Assembly: GCA_958450325.1 (NCBI GenBank)
Contig: OY288259.1
Coordinates: forward strand, 56,694,987 to 56,758,986
Source of the DNA: Agrostemma githago
Taxonomy: Eukaryota > Streptophyta > Magnoliopsida > Caryophyllales > Caryophyllaceae
Direction: 5' to 3'
DNA: 64,000 nucleotides
Both the position numbers and the translations under genes were made by a program. The notes under the pieces were generated by a model. That model saw nothing but the letters and a program-made list of their open reading frames with translations, had not been told where the DNA came from and ran no database searches. This document shows, one piece after another, positions 11,217-21,112 of this stretch. Within the stretch, counting starts at the first letter, position 1; each line of letters opens with the position of its first letter.

Positions 11217-11927
11217 ATTTGACCTCCTCGTGAATTTGGCTTCACATGTCACTTCATCATTGGACCTTTTCCCCTTTGTGCCAAAAGCAAAGACAAACAA
11301 TTCACCGGGACGGAAGGAGTATATACTCACTCAAATACCACTAAGATCTTCTCATTTATTCAAATGTGAGGATTATAATTATCATATAGAATGATTATTT
11401 TGGTAGGAGAGACTACAAAATACGGAATATACTATTATAATCCATATAAAAAAAGTTTCACAAATTACATAATACGGAGTATAAGTCTTACACCTGAGAC
11501 AGTCCATTTTTAATTTATTTTTTAATTTTCTAATGAAAAACTGAATAGTTTTTTTACACAAAGAGAACGTATCACGGCGTGCTAACCATTAAAAAAAAGT
11601 TCATTATTATACAATTTTTGATAAATATTTATGTATTTTATGGTATGTTAAAGAGAGAAGTGGGTATCTCGAGATGTGATGATATAAACCGAGTATATAA
11701 AAATTATAAACAATATTTTAATTAATTACACGTTATTTAATACTCCGTACATTTCAAGACCTCTCAAATATTTTGATTAGTTTTGCGATTTAAAAAATAT
11801 TTTCCTATTTCTAAATTATACAGTCGATAAATAGTAAAAATAAAATAATAAATTTTAAATCTTAAATGAAATGTTCTATAAGATAAATATATTATAAATA
11901 CCGTGCATTGCACGGGATCTATACTAG
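10247..11927 (+). mobile_element. Non-autonomous Helitron (copy 2)
   Basis: The 3' end has a hairpin at 11901-11915 (CCGTGCA, T, TGCACGG), 8 bases, then CTAG at 11924-11927, followed by T. The 5' end is TC at 10247 preceded by A. The first about 450 bp align with copy 1 at 841, but the interior differs and a Stowaway (11087-11319) has inserted. No helicase gene. Confidence 0.65.
11087..11319. repeat. Stowaway MITE nested in Helitron copy 2
   Basis: Ends CTCTCCCCGTCCCAATGAAT and the complementary TTCACCGGGACGGAAGGAG, with TA at both flanks. It encloses a (TA)n tract at about 11178-11212. Confidence 0.65.
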
Positions 11928-13386
11928 TAAATATTAAAAAGATTTAAAGTATATTGTAATTTTTTTTTTACAAGAATATTTTAAATGTTTTTAATTTGGT
12001 TCAAATACAAAATAAGTTGCAAATATTGACAAAGGTAAGAGAGTGAGTGTGACAACCACGTCCCCATTATCGAAGGAAGTCATGACCTCCCTCAAGAAAG
12101 GTCATTCCATGACCCTCTTCTTTCTTGGTCATGTTAATCTTTCATATAATTAGTAATTAGAATGATCTTGGGGTCATGACCTTCCCCTTCCACCTTGCTT
12201 GGGGATGGTCTTAGAAAGTCATATTGATGAGTGATGACCAAATATTTAAATATGATAAAAAAATTGTGGCCGGATCCAGTGACAAAATCGTGGGTGTGTC
12301 ACTGTATATAGGAGTATTATTGAACGAGAGTTTGTGTATAGGAGTATTCTTGTCTCGTCTCATTGTCACTGCTAACAAACTCAAATACTAATAACTATGG
12401 AGATCGTCTTACGGTAAGTTAACGTGAGACCTACTAATAGATATAAAATAATAATAAAAGTAACCACCTTATATGTGAGAGGTCTCACGATAGATTTATC
12501 GTGAGACCGTCTCATACAAGAATTTGTACTGTAACTCAATATAAAACATTAACGGAAGCATTAATTAGTCCAAGCAATCAAGAACATTTTGTAAGCCACG
12601 ACTTTATTAATTTATCTGTTAATTAATATAGTTCAATCTTAGGGATAGGAAAAGGTGCTAGATCGATAGGACAATCCTAGTTTGTGTTACTCCAATATTG
12701 TAATGTAATGTAATTGTTGCTCCAATATGAACTTGAGAAGAAGCATCTGATGTTGATGATTCTACTTTGTGTCAAATCCCATTAACCAAACAAAATCGAA
12801 TTATTAACAGTGTTACGACACTAAAACCAAAACAAAAGTGGTTGGTACGGTCCGACTTTTTAGTTGCCCATTTCCTCTAATGGTTTGATTCCAGATATCA
12901 AGTCAGCGACATAGAATCTCATCTCATCTCATCTCACCTCATACACTAAATTCTACTCTTCCAGTTAAGTCCGATCCTCACATTATTGGTGCATTCCCAA
13001 GGTTTCAAATATCAACAATAATTATTAATAAATAGCTTTCCTTTATGTGTTCGTCATCATGTACAATCACGACCCCAAATCAAATTAACCCTATCACATA
13101 TTTCTCGCAACGATTTTGCATAACTATGGTTACGAAAAGGTTTGCAGTTGTAATAAAACTCAATGCTGCACGTTCAGATGGTCATTATTTCTAAGAAAAC
13201 ATTATTCCGCAATCTTGGTATAAAAAAAGTTCATTGACGTATTAATAATAAAAAAATGTTTGTTTATCAAAATAGTCCGTTACTCCGTTTCACGTGTGAG
13301 ATTTATCTTAATCTATAAGTTGGGTCGAGAAAAACTCATGAATACATTAGTGACAACAACAATTTATTCTGTGCCAAAGAGATATA
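11928..13386. other. Intergenic DNA
   Basis: AT-rich DNA with the GAGACGGTCTCA-type MITE (12396-12520). A stretch at 12035-12210 contains CATGACC words repeated in both orientations and may be a diverged repeat. No gene is supported. Confidence 0.35.
12396..12520. repeat. Inverted-repeat MITE of the GAGACGGTCTCA type (second copy)
   Basis: Ends GGAGATCGTCTTACGGTAAG and TTATCGTGAGACCGTCTCAT are complementary with mismatches, and internal TGTGAGAGGTCTCAC forms a second hairpin. It is related to 7800-7934. Confidence 0.55.
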
Positions 13387-13477
13387 CTCCCTCCGGACAC
13401 TATTTTTTGCCCCACTTCATTAAAATACCCCTCACATATATTGAGCTAGTGGGGCGAAAAATAGTGTCCGGAGGGAG
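13387..13477. repeat. 91-bp Stowaway MITE
   Basis: Nearly perfect 29-bp inverted ends, starting CTCCCTCCGGACACTATTTT and ending AAAATAGTGTCCGGAGGGAG, with TA at 13385-13386 and 13478-13479. High arm identity suggests a recent insertion. Confidence 0.85.
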
Positions 13478-13486
13478 TAATTATTT

Positions 13487-14396
13487 GGGTTATTTAACAG
13501 AAATAATATCAACTTTGGGTGGTATTCCATCAATAAAACAACTTCAATTAATACGGGAATAAAACCAAGTATGAGACATATTATACGAGAATGAAATTGT
13601 CTCTTAAATGACCGGATGAAGTCGGTTTTTGTGGGTCTCATACTATTAATTAACACCTATCTTCGTCTTCTTCGTTACCCTAAATCAAATTCTCTCTCCT
13701 AAACCATCCTTTCTCCAAATCTATGGTAACCCATCAACCTACGTTTTCAATCAAATCAAATATAAAAAACACTAATTGGATACTTAAACCCCAAAAAATT
13801 GAAACCCCAAATTAAACCCAGAAAAATTGAAACCCCTAAATTAAACCCAGAAAAATCGAAACCCCCAAATTAAATCCGGAAAAATTGAAACCCCCCAAAT
13901 TAAACCCAGAAAAATCAAAACCCCAAATTAAACCCATAAAAATCGAAAATCTAAGTTAAACCCAGAAAAATCGATTTAGGGGAAATGAAAACAACACTCA
14001 CCGTCGACATTGCCGAACCACAAGATTGAGGAATGAACTTGACAATACCCCTGAAAATTGATTTTCGACAAAATTAATGATAAATACCTTCGACGAAGTT
14101 TGACAAAGATAAACAAACAAAAGTTCCGTAAAAATTACCTTCGACGAGATGAATGATGAATTGATGAAGCGAGAAGATGAAGTTTAGAGTTTGGGAATTA
14201 ATGAAAGTTAAAAGTGAATGTCAGAGTGTCAGTAAAACTTGTTAGTGGTAATATTAACGGACGTAGGCGGTGGCAGGTAAGCTTATTCCATTCACGTATA
14301 ATATGTCTCATACTTGATTTTATTCCCGTATTAATTAAAATTGATATTATTAATGGAATATCACCCAAAGTTAGTATTTTTCATGTTAAATAACCC
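13487..14396. mobile_element. Non-autonomous Mutator-like element, 910 bp
   Basis: A 9-bp target duplication TAATTATTT flanks it (13478-13486 and 14397-14405). Long inverted ends of roughly 100-150 bp start GGGTTATTTAACA and include TAATACGGGAATAAAA and AAGTATGAGACATATTATACG on both sides. Long inverted repeats with a 9-bp duplication are diagnostic of MULEs. The interior has about six copies of a roughly 30-bp tandem unit (AAATTAAACCCAGAAAAAT) at about 13790-13990. No transposase. Confidence 0.85.
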
Positions 14397-14649
14397 TAAT
14401 TATTTTGTCGCATTTTAATATACGATAGGAGTCATAAAATTGTTTTCTTTTGAATTTTAGTAAGACATTATATTGAATATATAATGAAGTGCATGCAGCG
14501 GTGTATATGATAGATATGCTTGATGGATGTATTATTTCTAAGAATCGAAGAATAAGATTAAGATCTTGTTGAGATATAAATGTGAGTATAATTATTTTGA
14601 AAAAGAAGCCTTTGACAATCTCATACGTCTATATCACAATGCATGTGGA

Positions 14650-14705
14650 TTGACCTTCGTTGAAAAAAAAAAAGATCGATAAAGCATAAATACTACAGTA
14701 GTCAA
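14650..14705 (+). promoter_or_regulatory. Two W-boxes upstream of the 14910 ERF gene
   Basis: TTGACC at 14650-14655 and AGTCAA (TTGACT on the other strand) at 14700-14705, about 205-260 bp upstream of the ATG. WRKY sites of this kind are common in defence-responsive ERF promoters. Functional use is inferred. Confidence 0.35.
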
Positions 14706-14795
14706 CCCCTCAGGCCTCAACCCGGCCTCTTTTTTCAACTAAGACCACTCATCAAATAAAATCAACCTAGAATCAATGCATGCTGCATGGCTCCC

Positions 14796-14804
14796 TATAT
14801 ATAC
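14796..14804 (+). promoter_or_regulatory. TATA box of the 14910 ERF gene
   Basis: TATATATAC lies 106-114 bp upstream of the ATG, followed by a pyrimidine- and CAA-rich leader typical of plant 5' UTRs. Confidence 0.55.
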
Positions 14805-14909
14805 TTCCCAAACCACAATCATTTTTGATCAATTACCAAAACCCTATTTCCAACTCTACGTACGTACCATCTAACTCAACCTACATTCATAACCAAAAAA
14901 ACTACATAT

Positions 14910-15380
14910 ATGGAAGGGTCAAGTAACTTGAGAGGCAAGCAACAAGATGGAGGAGACCAAGAGGTAGTGAAGTTTAGAGGAGTCCGGAGACGGCCTTGGG
15001 GTAAGTTCGCGGCCGAAATTCGTGACCCCACCAAACAAGGGGCTCGGGTTTGGCTTGGTACGTTTGACACAGCTGAGGCAGCTGCTCGAGCCTATGACCT
15101 AGCCGCGTTTAACTTAAGAGGCCATCTTGCCACTTTAAACTTCCCTAATGAGTATTACGCAAAATTAGATCCTTTCCACCACCTACATTCTTCTAGGTAT
15201 CATAATCTCAATAATACTAATACTAATACTAATAATCTCTCGAGCAATCTTAGTAATAGAAGCGGTGGTTCATCGAGTATGCCACTTAGACAAGAGAGGC
15301 AAGTTATCGAGTTTGAGTACTTGGATGACAATGTTTTGGATGACATGCTTAGAAGAAGTGAAGAGGATGGTAGAAGGTGA
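14910..15380 (+). CDS. Small ERF transcription factor, ERF95/96/98-like (group IX)
   Basis: Intronless, 156 aa. The AP2/ERF domain spans about residues 21-79 (KFRGVRRRPWGKFAAEIRDP, RVWLGTFDTAEAAARAYD, LNFPNEY) with ERF-type Ala and Asp, predicting GCC-box binding. A polar linker rich in Asn, Thr and Ser (about 99-123) leads to IEFEYLDDNVLDDML (133-147), a match to the EDLL activation motif described in AtERF98/TDR1. Small group IX ERFs of this layout are nuclear activators in ethylene, jasmonate, salt and ascorbate responses. The start ATG directly precedes MEGS, the opening also used by the third ERF gene of the cluster. ERF98 versus ERF95/96 cannot be settled by eye. Confidence 0.92.
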   Translation: MEGSSNLRGKQQDGGDQEVVKFRGVRRRPWGKFAAEIRDPTKQGARVWLGTFDTAEAAARAYDLAAFNLRGHLATLNFPNEYYAKLDPFHHLHSSRYHNLNNTNTNTNNLSSNLSNRSGGSSSMPLRQERQVIEFEYLDDNVLDDMLRRSEEDGRR

Positions 15381-18362
15381 CAACTAACAAGCTTAAGTAA
15401 ATAATTAGCATGAGTTTTACTCTACATATGCTTGTGCATGCTTATATACTCTTTCTGTCTTAGTCATTTGTTTTACCATTTATATTATTTATGAGAAATA
15501 TTTTATTTAATGGTAAATAAATGATCGAGATGAGGGTAACATATATGGAGTGCATTCCTTTTTTTTTTCTTTTCTTGTGGGACTTGGAGGGAAAAATATG
15601 TACTAGCTAGTACAATATTTTATGTAATGAATTTCTATGCCTTACCTAAGATGTTTAGGATTCTAATAAACTGAGGGACATAAAATGTTTCTGTACTTGC
15701 TTAATAAAGATCATAATAGAGGTTGTGTGGCCTTGAAGCAATGCGTTCTTAATTTTAAATTGATTGATTTAGTCGGTAAAAAAGTAGGTATGTAACTTGG
15801 TATGAGTGGTTTGCAAGCCACTATGTAATTTTGAATTTTACTTAGCGCTCTCCTGTTAATAAGAAAATAGTAAATGTAGGTTCCTTTATCACTCAAAAAA
15901 ATAAAGTATCATAAAAGAGAATCGTGTTCCTAAACACGTTTCACCTTAATTGTTGATTGAACATGTAAAAGTGTATTATGATGCGAGTAGGAATACCATT
16001 ATTTGTTGATTGAACACGTAAAAGTGTATTGCGATATGAGTATGGATACCATTTCTTTTCTAACAGTTAATAATGTAGATTTGAATATCTCGGTGAATGA
16101 TAGATAAAAAAAAGGTCCATTTTTCGTATCAAAGTATGTTTTTTTATATATATGTATGGACTGTGAAAGCGTGCCCGCGTGACAAGACATTATTTTAATT
16201 TATTGTACTCAATTTTAATTGATCTCGAATTGAAATTAAATCGATGGAGTCTTCACCACAATTTGTGGTCTAACAAACTCAAAATAAAGTATGACCATGG
16301 AGCACATACTAATGAAGAAACTTATGCCTCAATTACCTCGGTCATGCAAAAATCAAAAGTTTTTTTAAAACCAAAAGCTTTTTAAGTAAGAAGTAAAGTT
16401 TAGTGTTGGGATGCCTTTTAATACGGACAACCAACTCTTCACACACATAATGGCAGTGGCGAACCCAGGGTGTTCATAACCCCCAATGCGCACCCTTGAT
16501 TTTTTTTATTTTTTTATCCTAATTTGAAGTCAAATATTCTATCATATGGAATAATTTATAGCGCCATTAAATTAGACGTATGAGCAAGTGAATTATTTCG
16601 TACTGAATTGAGGATGGTTTTGTACATGAATGCTCCGTAATATATAATTGGATTACATACATGCTATGAAAAGATATGTTATTTAGTCCATCATCAAAAA
16701 GTTTGGGCCTTATATGCTGGAATTGAACTGATTTAATAAGAAGCCCAATTTGTCAATTTATTAAAGATTTTAGACGGGAAAGTTGAAAAGATCATATTGC
16801 CTCTTGATTTTTTTTTTTTTTTTTTTTTTTAGTGAATAAGGGATGAGGCCCATGAGGGATGTTAGTCTTAGGTTCTTGATCAGAACTACCGACTACATTG
16901 TGTGTCACTATATTGGATCTTACAACTTACCATTAATGGTGTGTCGCGTGGATTCAAAGTTGATAAGACGGCCTAGCTCGTTTGAAAATATTTGTGTTCA
17001 TGCCCGACCCATTTAGTAATTTGGGTCAAGCTTGTCCGAACATTGTCTTTCAAAAATATATATGGTTTCGAAGCCCACTTAAAAATTGGATCAGGCAGGA
17101 CAGACCAATTGAACAGTATGACCTATGATCAGCTTGAAAACAGATAAATGACTTTATATTATTTATTGTCCTCTCTTTTATAGAGTTATGTTTTCATCAA
17201 TTGTTGTGTTTTGTTCTCTCTTTTATGTGATGTATGTGCAGATTCGGATCAAACCAAAGTTAGAAATCTTTGTTTTAATGAGAAATTATTTCATTTGATG
17301 TTTATCTTGCTTATTCTATTCGCTCAAGTTTGTTACGAGGTATTATAATTTGTAAACGTTGTATGATGTTTTATTAATAAAATTGTCTATCCGTTAAAAA
17401 AGTTAGCGGAAATGACGTACACAAGAATAACAACGGTAAACTTAACATATTGTAACCAACTCTCCTCAATATTTGTACTCACATTTAGGGCTACCAAAAG
17501 ATTATAAGGAATGGTAACTAACTCTCCTCAATATTGACCTACAATCTAAAGAGTTCCTTACAGAAAATTAGTTTCTTGCTTTAGAAATTAGTTTCATGTT
17601 CGAAAAAAGAGTGGGAAAGTGGACTACATAGAAATTTTGGAACTTTACCTTCTCATTAATTTTGGAACTTCACCTTCATGTGCAGGAGCTTCTCAGATTT
17701 TAATTTATCTTCTCATTCTCTCAGTATTATATTGAAATGTGAAGATCAGATAAATTAAAATCGGGCGAAGTATAACTAATAATGTGGGTTGATGTATGAA
17801 TAAAAAAATTTAGTACGAAACTTTAAGTCTGTAACCATTGTTAATGTCGTTATAACTCTTACGACAATTCGTGTCGGCTATCCTTGTGTTGTTTTGAGAC
17901 TCATTCATTATGAACATTTTTCAGTCGCAACACCATCTATACGAGGTAATAAGTTTAATTAATTCGCTAATAAAACTAAAAATCTAAAATTACGTATTAC
18001 TCGTACTATTTACTATTTTTACTACGTATGTACTAAATAAACATAATCATTAATGAATATAATTTCAAAATCATAAGTAGTTCGTAACAAATAAAGCTCA
18101 CCGCCATTAAATAATACTTGTAATTGAACTACTACTCAACAACTTATGCCAAGTTACAAGTCAAAACCCTACGACTACGATCGAGTACAATCTATCCTAA
18201 CTCGTAAGCACATAGACATCACGTACTTCACATGCTTACTTCAATTAAGATGGTACCGAGTTTTAGTCGACATACATTTCATTTTAATTAATTAGTTACA
18301 CATATACTACTCCATATATGCTTAATTAATTAATTAATTAATTACCCTTTTAATTTAATTAA
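15381..18362. other. Intergenic DNA between the two small ERF genes
   Basis: The first about 300 bp probably hold the 3' UTR of the + strand gene. A degenerate Stowaway lies at 15449-15539. Near 15950-16040 a TTGTTGATTGAACA...GTAAAAGTGTATT unit occurs twice. A T-run lies at 16808-16830. Several poly-purine words and partial TE-like words (GTGGCGAACCCAGGGTG near 16456) occur. No gene is supported. Confidence 0.35.
15449..15539. repeat. Degenerate Stowaway-like MITE
   Basis: Left CTTTCTGTCTTAGTCATTTG and right AATGATCGAGATGAGGGTAA are imperfectly complementary, about 91 bp, with TA before the left end and imperfect flanks. Confidence 0.45.
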
Positions 18363-18728
18363 TTAAGAATCATATCCAAGAAGCTCCTCCAACAACTTAT
18401 CATCCAAACACTCAAACTCAAACACCTCTCTACCACCACCATTATTATTATTCCTGGAGGATGATGACGAGGAGCCACCGGCACCACCACCACGTGGCAA
18501 GTTATACTCACTTGGAAAATTAAGAATAGCCAAGTGACCTCTCATTGTATAGGCAGCTCGGTCATAAGCCCTAGCTGCCTCTACAGCAGTATTAAACGTG
18601 CCTAGCCATACTCGAGTGCCTTGCCTAGCTGAATCTCTGATCTCGGCCGCGTACTTCCCCCATGGACGCTTTCTTACACCTCTGTACTTCACCTGATCTT
18701 CACCTCCATTTTTGTCACTACCCTCCAT
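18363..18728 (-). CDS. Small ERF transcription factor, ERF96/98-like (group IX)
   Basis: Intronless, 121 aa. The AP2/ERF domain at about 14-72 (KYRGVRKRPWGKYAAEIRDS, RVWLGTFNTAVEAARAYDRA, LAILNFPSEY) has ERF-class residues. A Gly/Ser/Asn low-complexity linker (80-99) is followed by EVFEFECLDDKLLEELL (101-117), a very good EDLL activation motif. The length and simple domain-plus-EDLL layout match the ERF95/96/98 subgroup. It is closer to the 14910 gene than to the ERF1B-like gene, suggesting tandem duplication followed by inversion or opposite orientation from the start. The ATG opens MEGS and lies about 120 bp below a TATA-like site. Confidence 0.93.
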   Translation of the reverse strand: MEGSDKNGGEDQVKYRGVRKRPWGKYAAEIRDSARQGTRVWLGTFNTAVEAARAYDRAAYTMRGHLAILNFPSEYNLPRGGGAGGSSSSSSRNNNNGGGREVFEFECLDDKLLEELLGYDS

Positions 18729-18845
18729 ATTTTTTGAATTACCTTCAACTTCAAGAAATGTATGTACGTATGTATGTATGTTGGTTGTTTTTATTTGCTT
18801 TGTAGTTTTGCATGGGTGAGAAATTAATGGGTTAGGTAACGTAGG

Positions 18846-18854
18846 TATATAAAG
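18846..18854 (-). promoter_or_regulatory. TATA-like box of the 18363-18728 ERF gene
   Basis: The minus strand reads CTTTATATACC about 118-126 bp upstream of the ATG. Position and composition suit a core promoter. Confidence 0.45.
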
Positions 18855-19097
18855 GGCAATAAAATAAAAAAAAGGGAATCTTACAATGTATATAATATGT
18901 AATACTATACGGTGGCGAAATTGACGGTCGAATTGTATATATTTTGTAAACAGATGTGGAGTGTGTATGGAATTATAGTTTGCACGTTCGGGGAGATTTT
19001 AGAAGGTTCGATTTACATGAAGAAAAGTAGTCATACGTAGTTATATGGTGTTAACTCAAGTCCAGTGAACCTAGCTGGATAGTTAGATGAGTCGCGG

Positions 19098-19124
19098 GTC
19101 AAGAGTCAAAGAGTCAAGAGTCAA
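19098..19124 (-). promoter_or_regulatory. Cluster of four W-boxes upstream of an ERF gene
   Basis: GTCAA occurs at 19098-19102, 19105-19109, 19113-19117 and 19120-19124. On the minus strand each is a complete TTGACY W-box, spaced 7-8 bp, about 370-400 bp upstream of the start at 18728. W-boxes bind WRKY factors; clustering is a common sign of function. Confidence 0.6.
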
Positions 19125-19252
19125 TGTGTTGATGGCTTTTAAATAAAGAAAATCAACCAAAAAGTTTGGTCGTCTTTGGTGTGATCATGCATAGTGTGAC
19201 TGTGTGAGTGTCATGTATGCTTTGCCCCGTGTGCTTCTTCGAATATTTACTA

Positions 19253-19509
19253 CTATTTCCGTTCCAATCAATTTCATACGTTAGCTTTTTCATACTTGTC
19301 GATACACATTTTTTTTGTCTATATCTTTAGGTACATATTTCTAAGAATTATAATAATTTGGCATTCATGATATATTCGATTAGACAATTTAAACAAGATC
19401 TCACCTAACTATATTTTATCGTATATATTAAAAGTTATATCGATAATTCTTCTCATCTATGAATAATACATAATATCCAAATGTATGAAAATGATTGGAA
19501 TAGACGGAG
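19253..19509. repeat. Stowaway-like MITE
   Basis: Left CTATTTCCGTTCCAATCAAT pairs with right ATGATTGGAATAGACGGAG, with TA at 19251-19252 and 19510-19511. It lies upstream of the W-box cluster of the ERF gene. Confidence 0.65.
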
Positions 19510-21112
19510 TAGTTAATAAATTAACAGAAAAGGTACAGTAGTATGGAGTATGGAGTGAGAAGTGAAAAGTTACTACTCCATCAGTCTAGCGATCGTTGTC
19601 ACACGTGGTCTCGTTTGAATTTCCACTGCTTGCTACGTATGATTACGAGTTTCATTTTACGCTAATTTCAGTAAACGGTTTATTGATAAATAGTTGAATT
19701 AGTCTCATTGAGGTTAGGTACAAAGTTTAAGAAATGAGTAAAGAGCATAAAGTTTAAGAAATGAGTAAAGAGGTAATGGTAAGGGTTCGCTTGGGATGAG
19801 GGATTGAGGGTAATGTATTAAGGGATAATGGAGCTAAAATGAATTAGAAAATGAAGGAGATAAGCGAATTAGTATTTCTATTTTATGATATAAAGGGGAG
19901 AAGGGAGTAACAATTACCCATATGAGAGTAATGCATTAATTATGGGGGGAGATGAGTAATGTTTTACCCCAAAAGAGGTCGTATTAATCTCATTTTGATC
20001 TTTTTTTTCTTCTTAATTTTCTCTTAGCACCATTACTATCCTTCTCAATTTTCTAATTCATTTTTTCAAGTTAAGTTTTTGGAAAATAAAAAAATCATTA
20101 CTAATGTTTCTTTGCTACGTATTTAGGTATTAGGTGTATTATTTATATTTTGTAAGATGAGATATTCAATTTCTCATGAGATTTTGATTAAAGGATTGAA
20201 TTAAAACTTGATGGGTTCATTCTCGGGATTGAACATAGCTAATAGGATTTGATTACTACTTTCGCGTAAAAAAAAAAAAAAAGTCACATGGGAGGAGAAA
20301 TAAGGAATACAAGTATATTACACGTGATTTCAGTCCAATTAACAACATTATTAAAGTGTTTTGGCAAGGTCCTATCCTTAGCTTGTTGCTTAAACAAATA
20401 CTAATGAATTAAAAACAAATTAAAAATGATTATCATATGATCATATTTGTAACAAAAAAAAAGGTAATTTTTTATTCATTTTTTTATAACGAATAAATCA
20501 TTTCATTAATAAAAAATTATACGATATCTACAATTTATATCTAAGTTGGACACATAATAAATTAATAGAGTTTTATTTGGTTTTGGATGTAAATGCAATC
20601 CATTTAGAAAAGATTTTATTCTTGATTCACTTAGATTTCTAGAAGTCTTAGCACACATTTTTCAATTGATTATTAATATTATCGTGAGTATTACTGACTA
20701 CAATATAGACTATAGAGATGGAAAACAAAAAGTAGATTGATTGATCGGGTTCAGATTCCTAATGTAATCACCTAATCACATGCTTTAATCAGCATCGGCA
20801 GAGCTCACATTGGTACGTTGATTTGATTCTTGAAGCATGCATGCACGAGATCTACGTAAATAATCAAAGGCATCTAGAAACAATAAATCAATCAATCATC
20901 TTCATTAAGTTTAAGGTAGCGAATGATGTTCTATTTTATCGGAGAAAAACATTATATCACCGGTAAAATTATAAACAATTATCAAATTATATTAGAATAA
21001 AAATAATGAGTGTTACTGTTTAATCTCAAATCCTCCTTATATAGGAAGAGAATAACAACTTGTTAAAATTTTCTTTCTAAAGAAGGAAGCAAAAGAACGT
21101 TTCAGGAATAAA

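Larger units (their letters stand above)
18729..21112. other. Promoter of the third ERF gene and intergenic DNA
   Basis: Apart from the TATA-like box and W-box cluster it holds a (GTAT)n run near 18758-18780, a Stowaway (19253-19509), a TAAAGTTTAAGAAATGAGTA duplication near 19723-19770 and gene-free DNA to the Helitron end. The 19780-20000 stretch is purine-rich with repeated GTAATG words. Confidence 0.4.
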
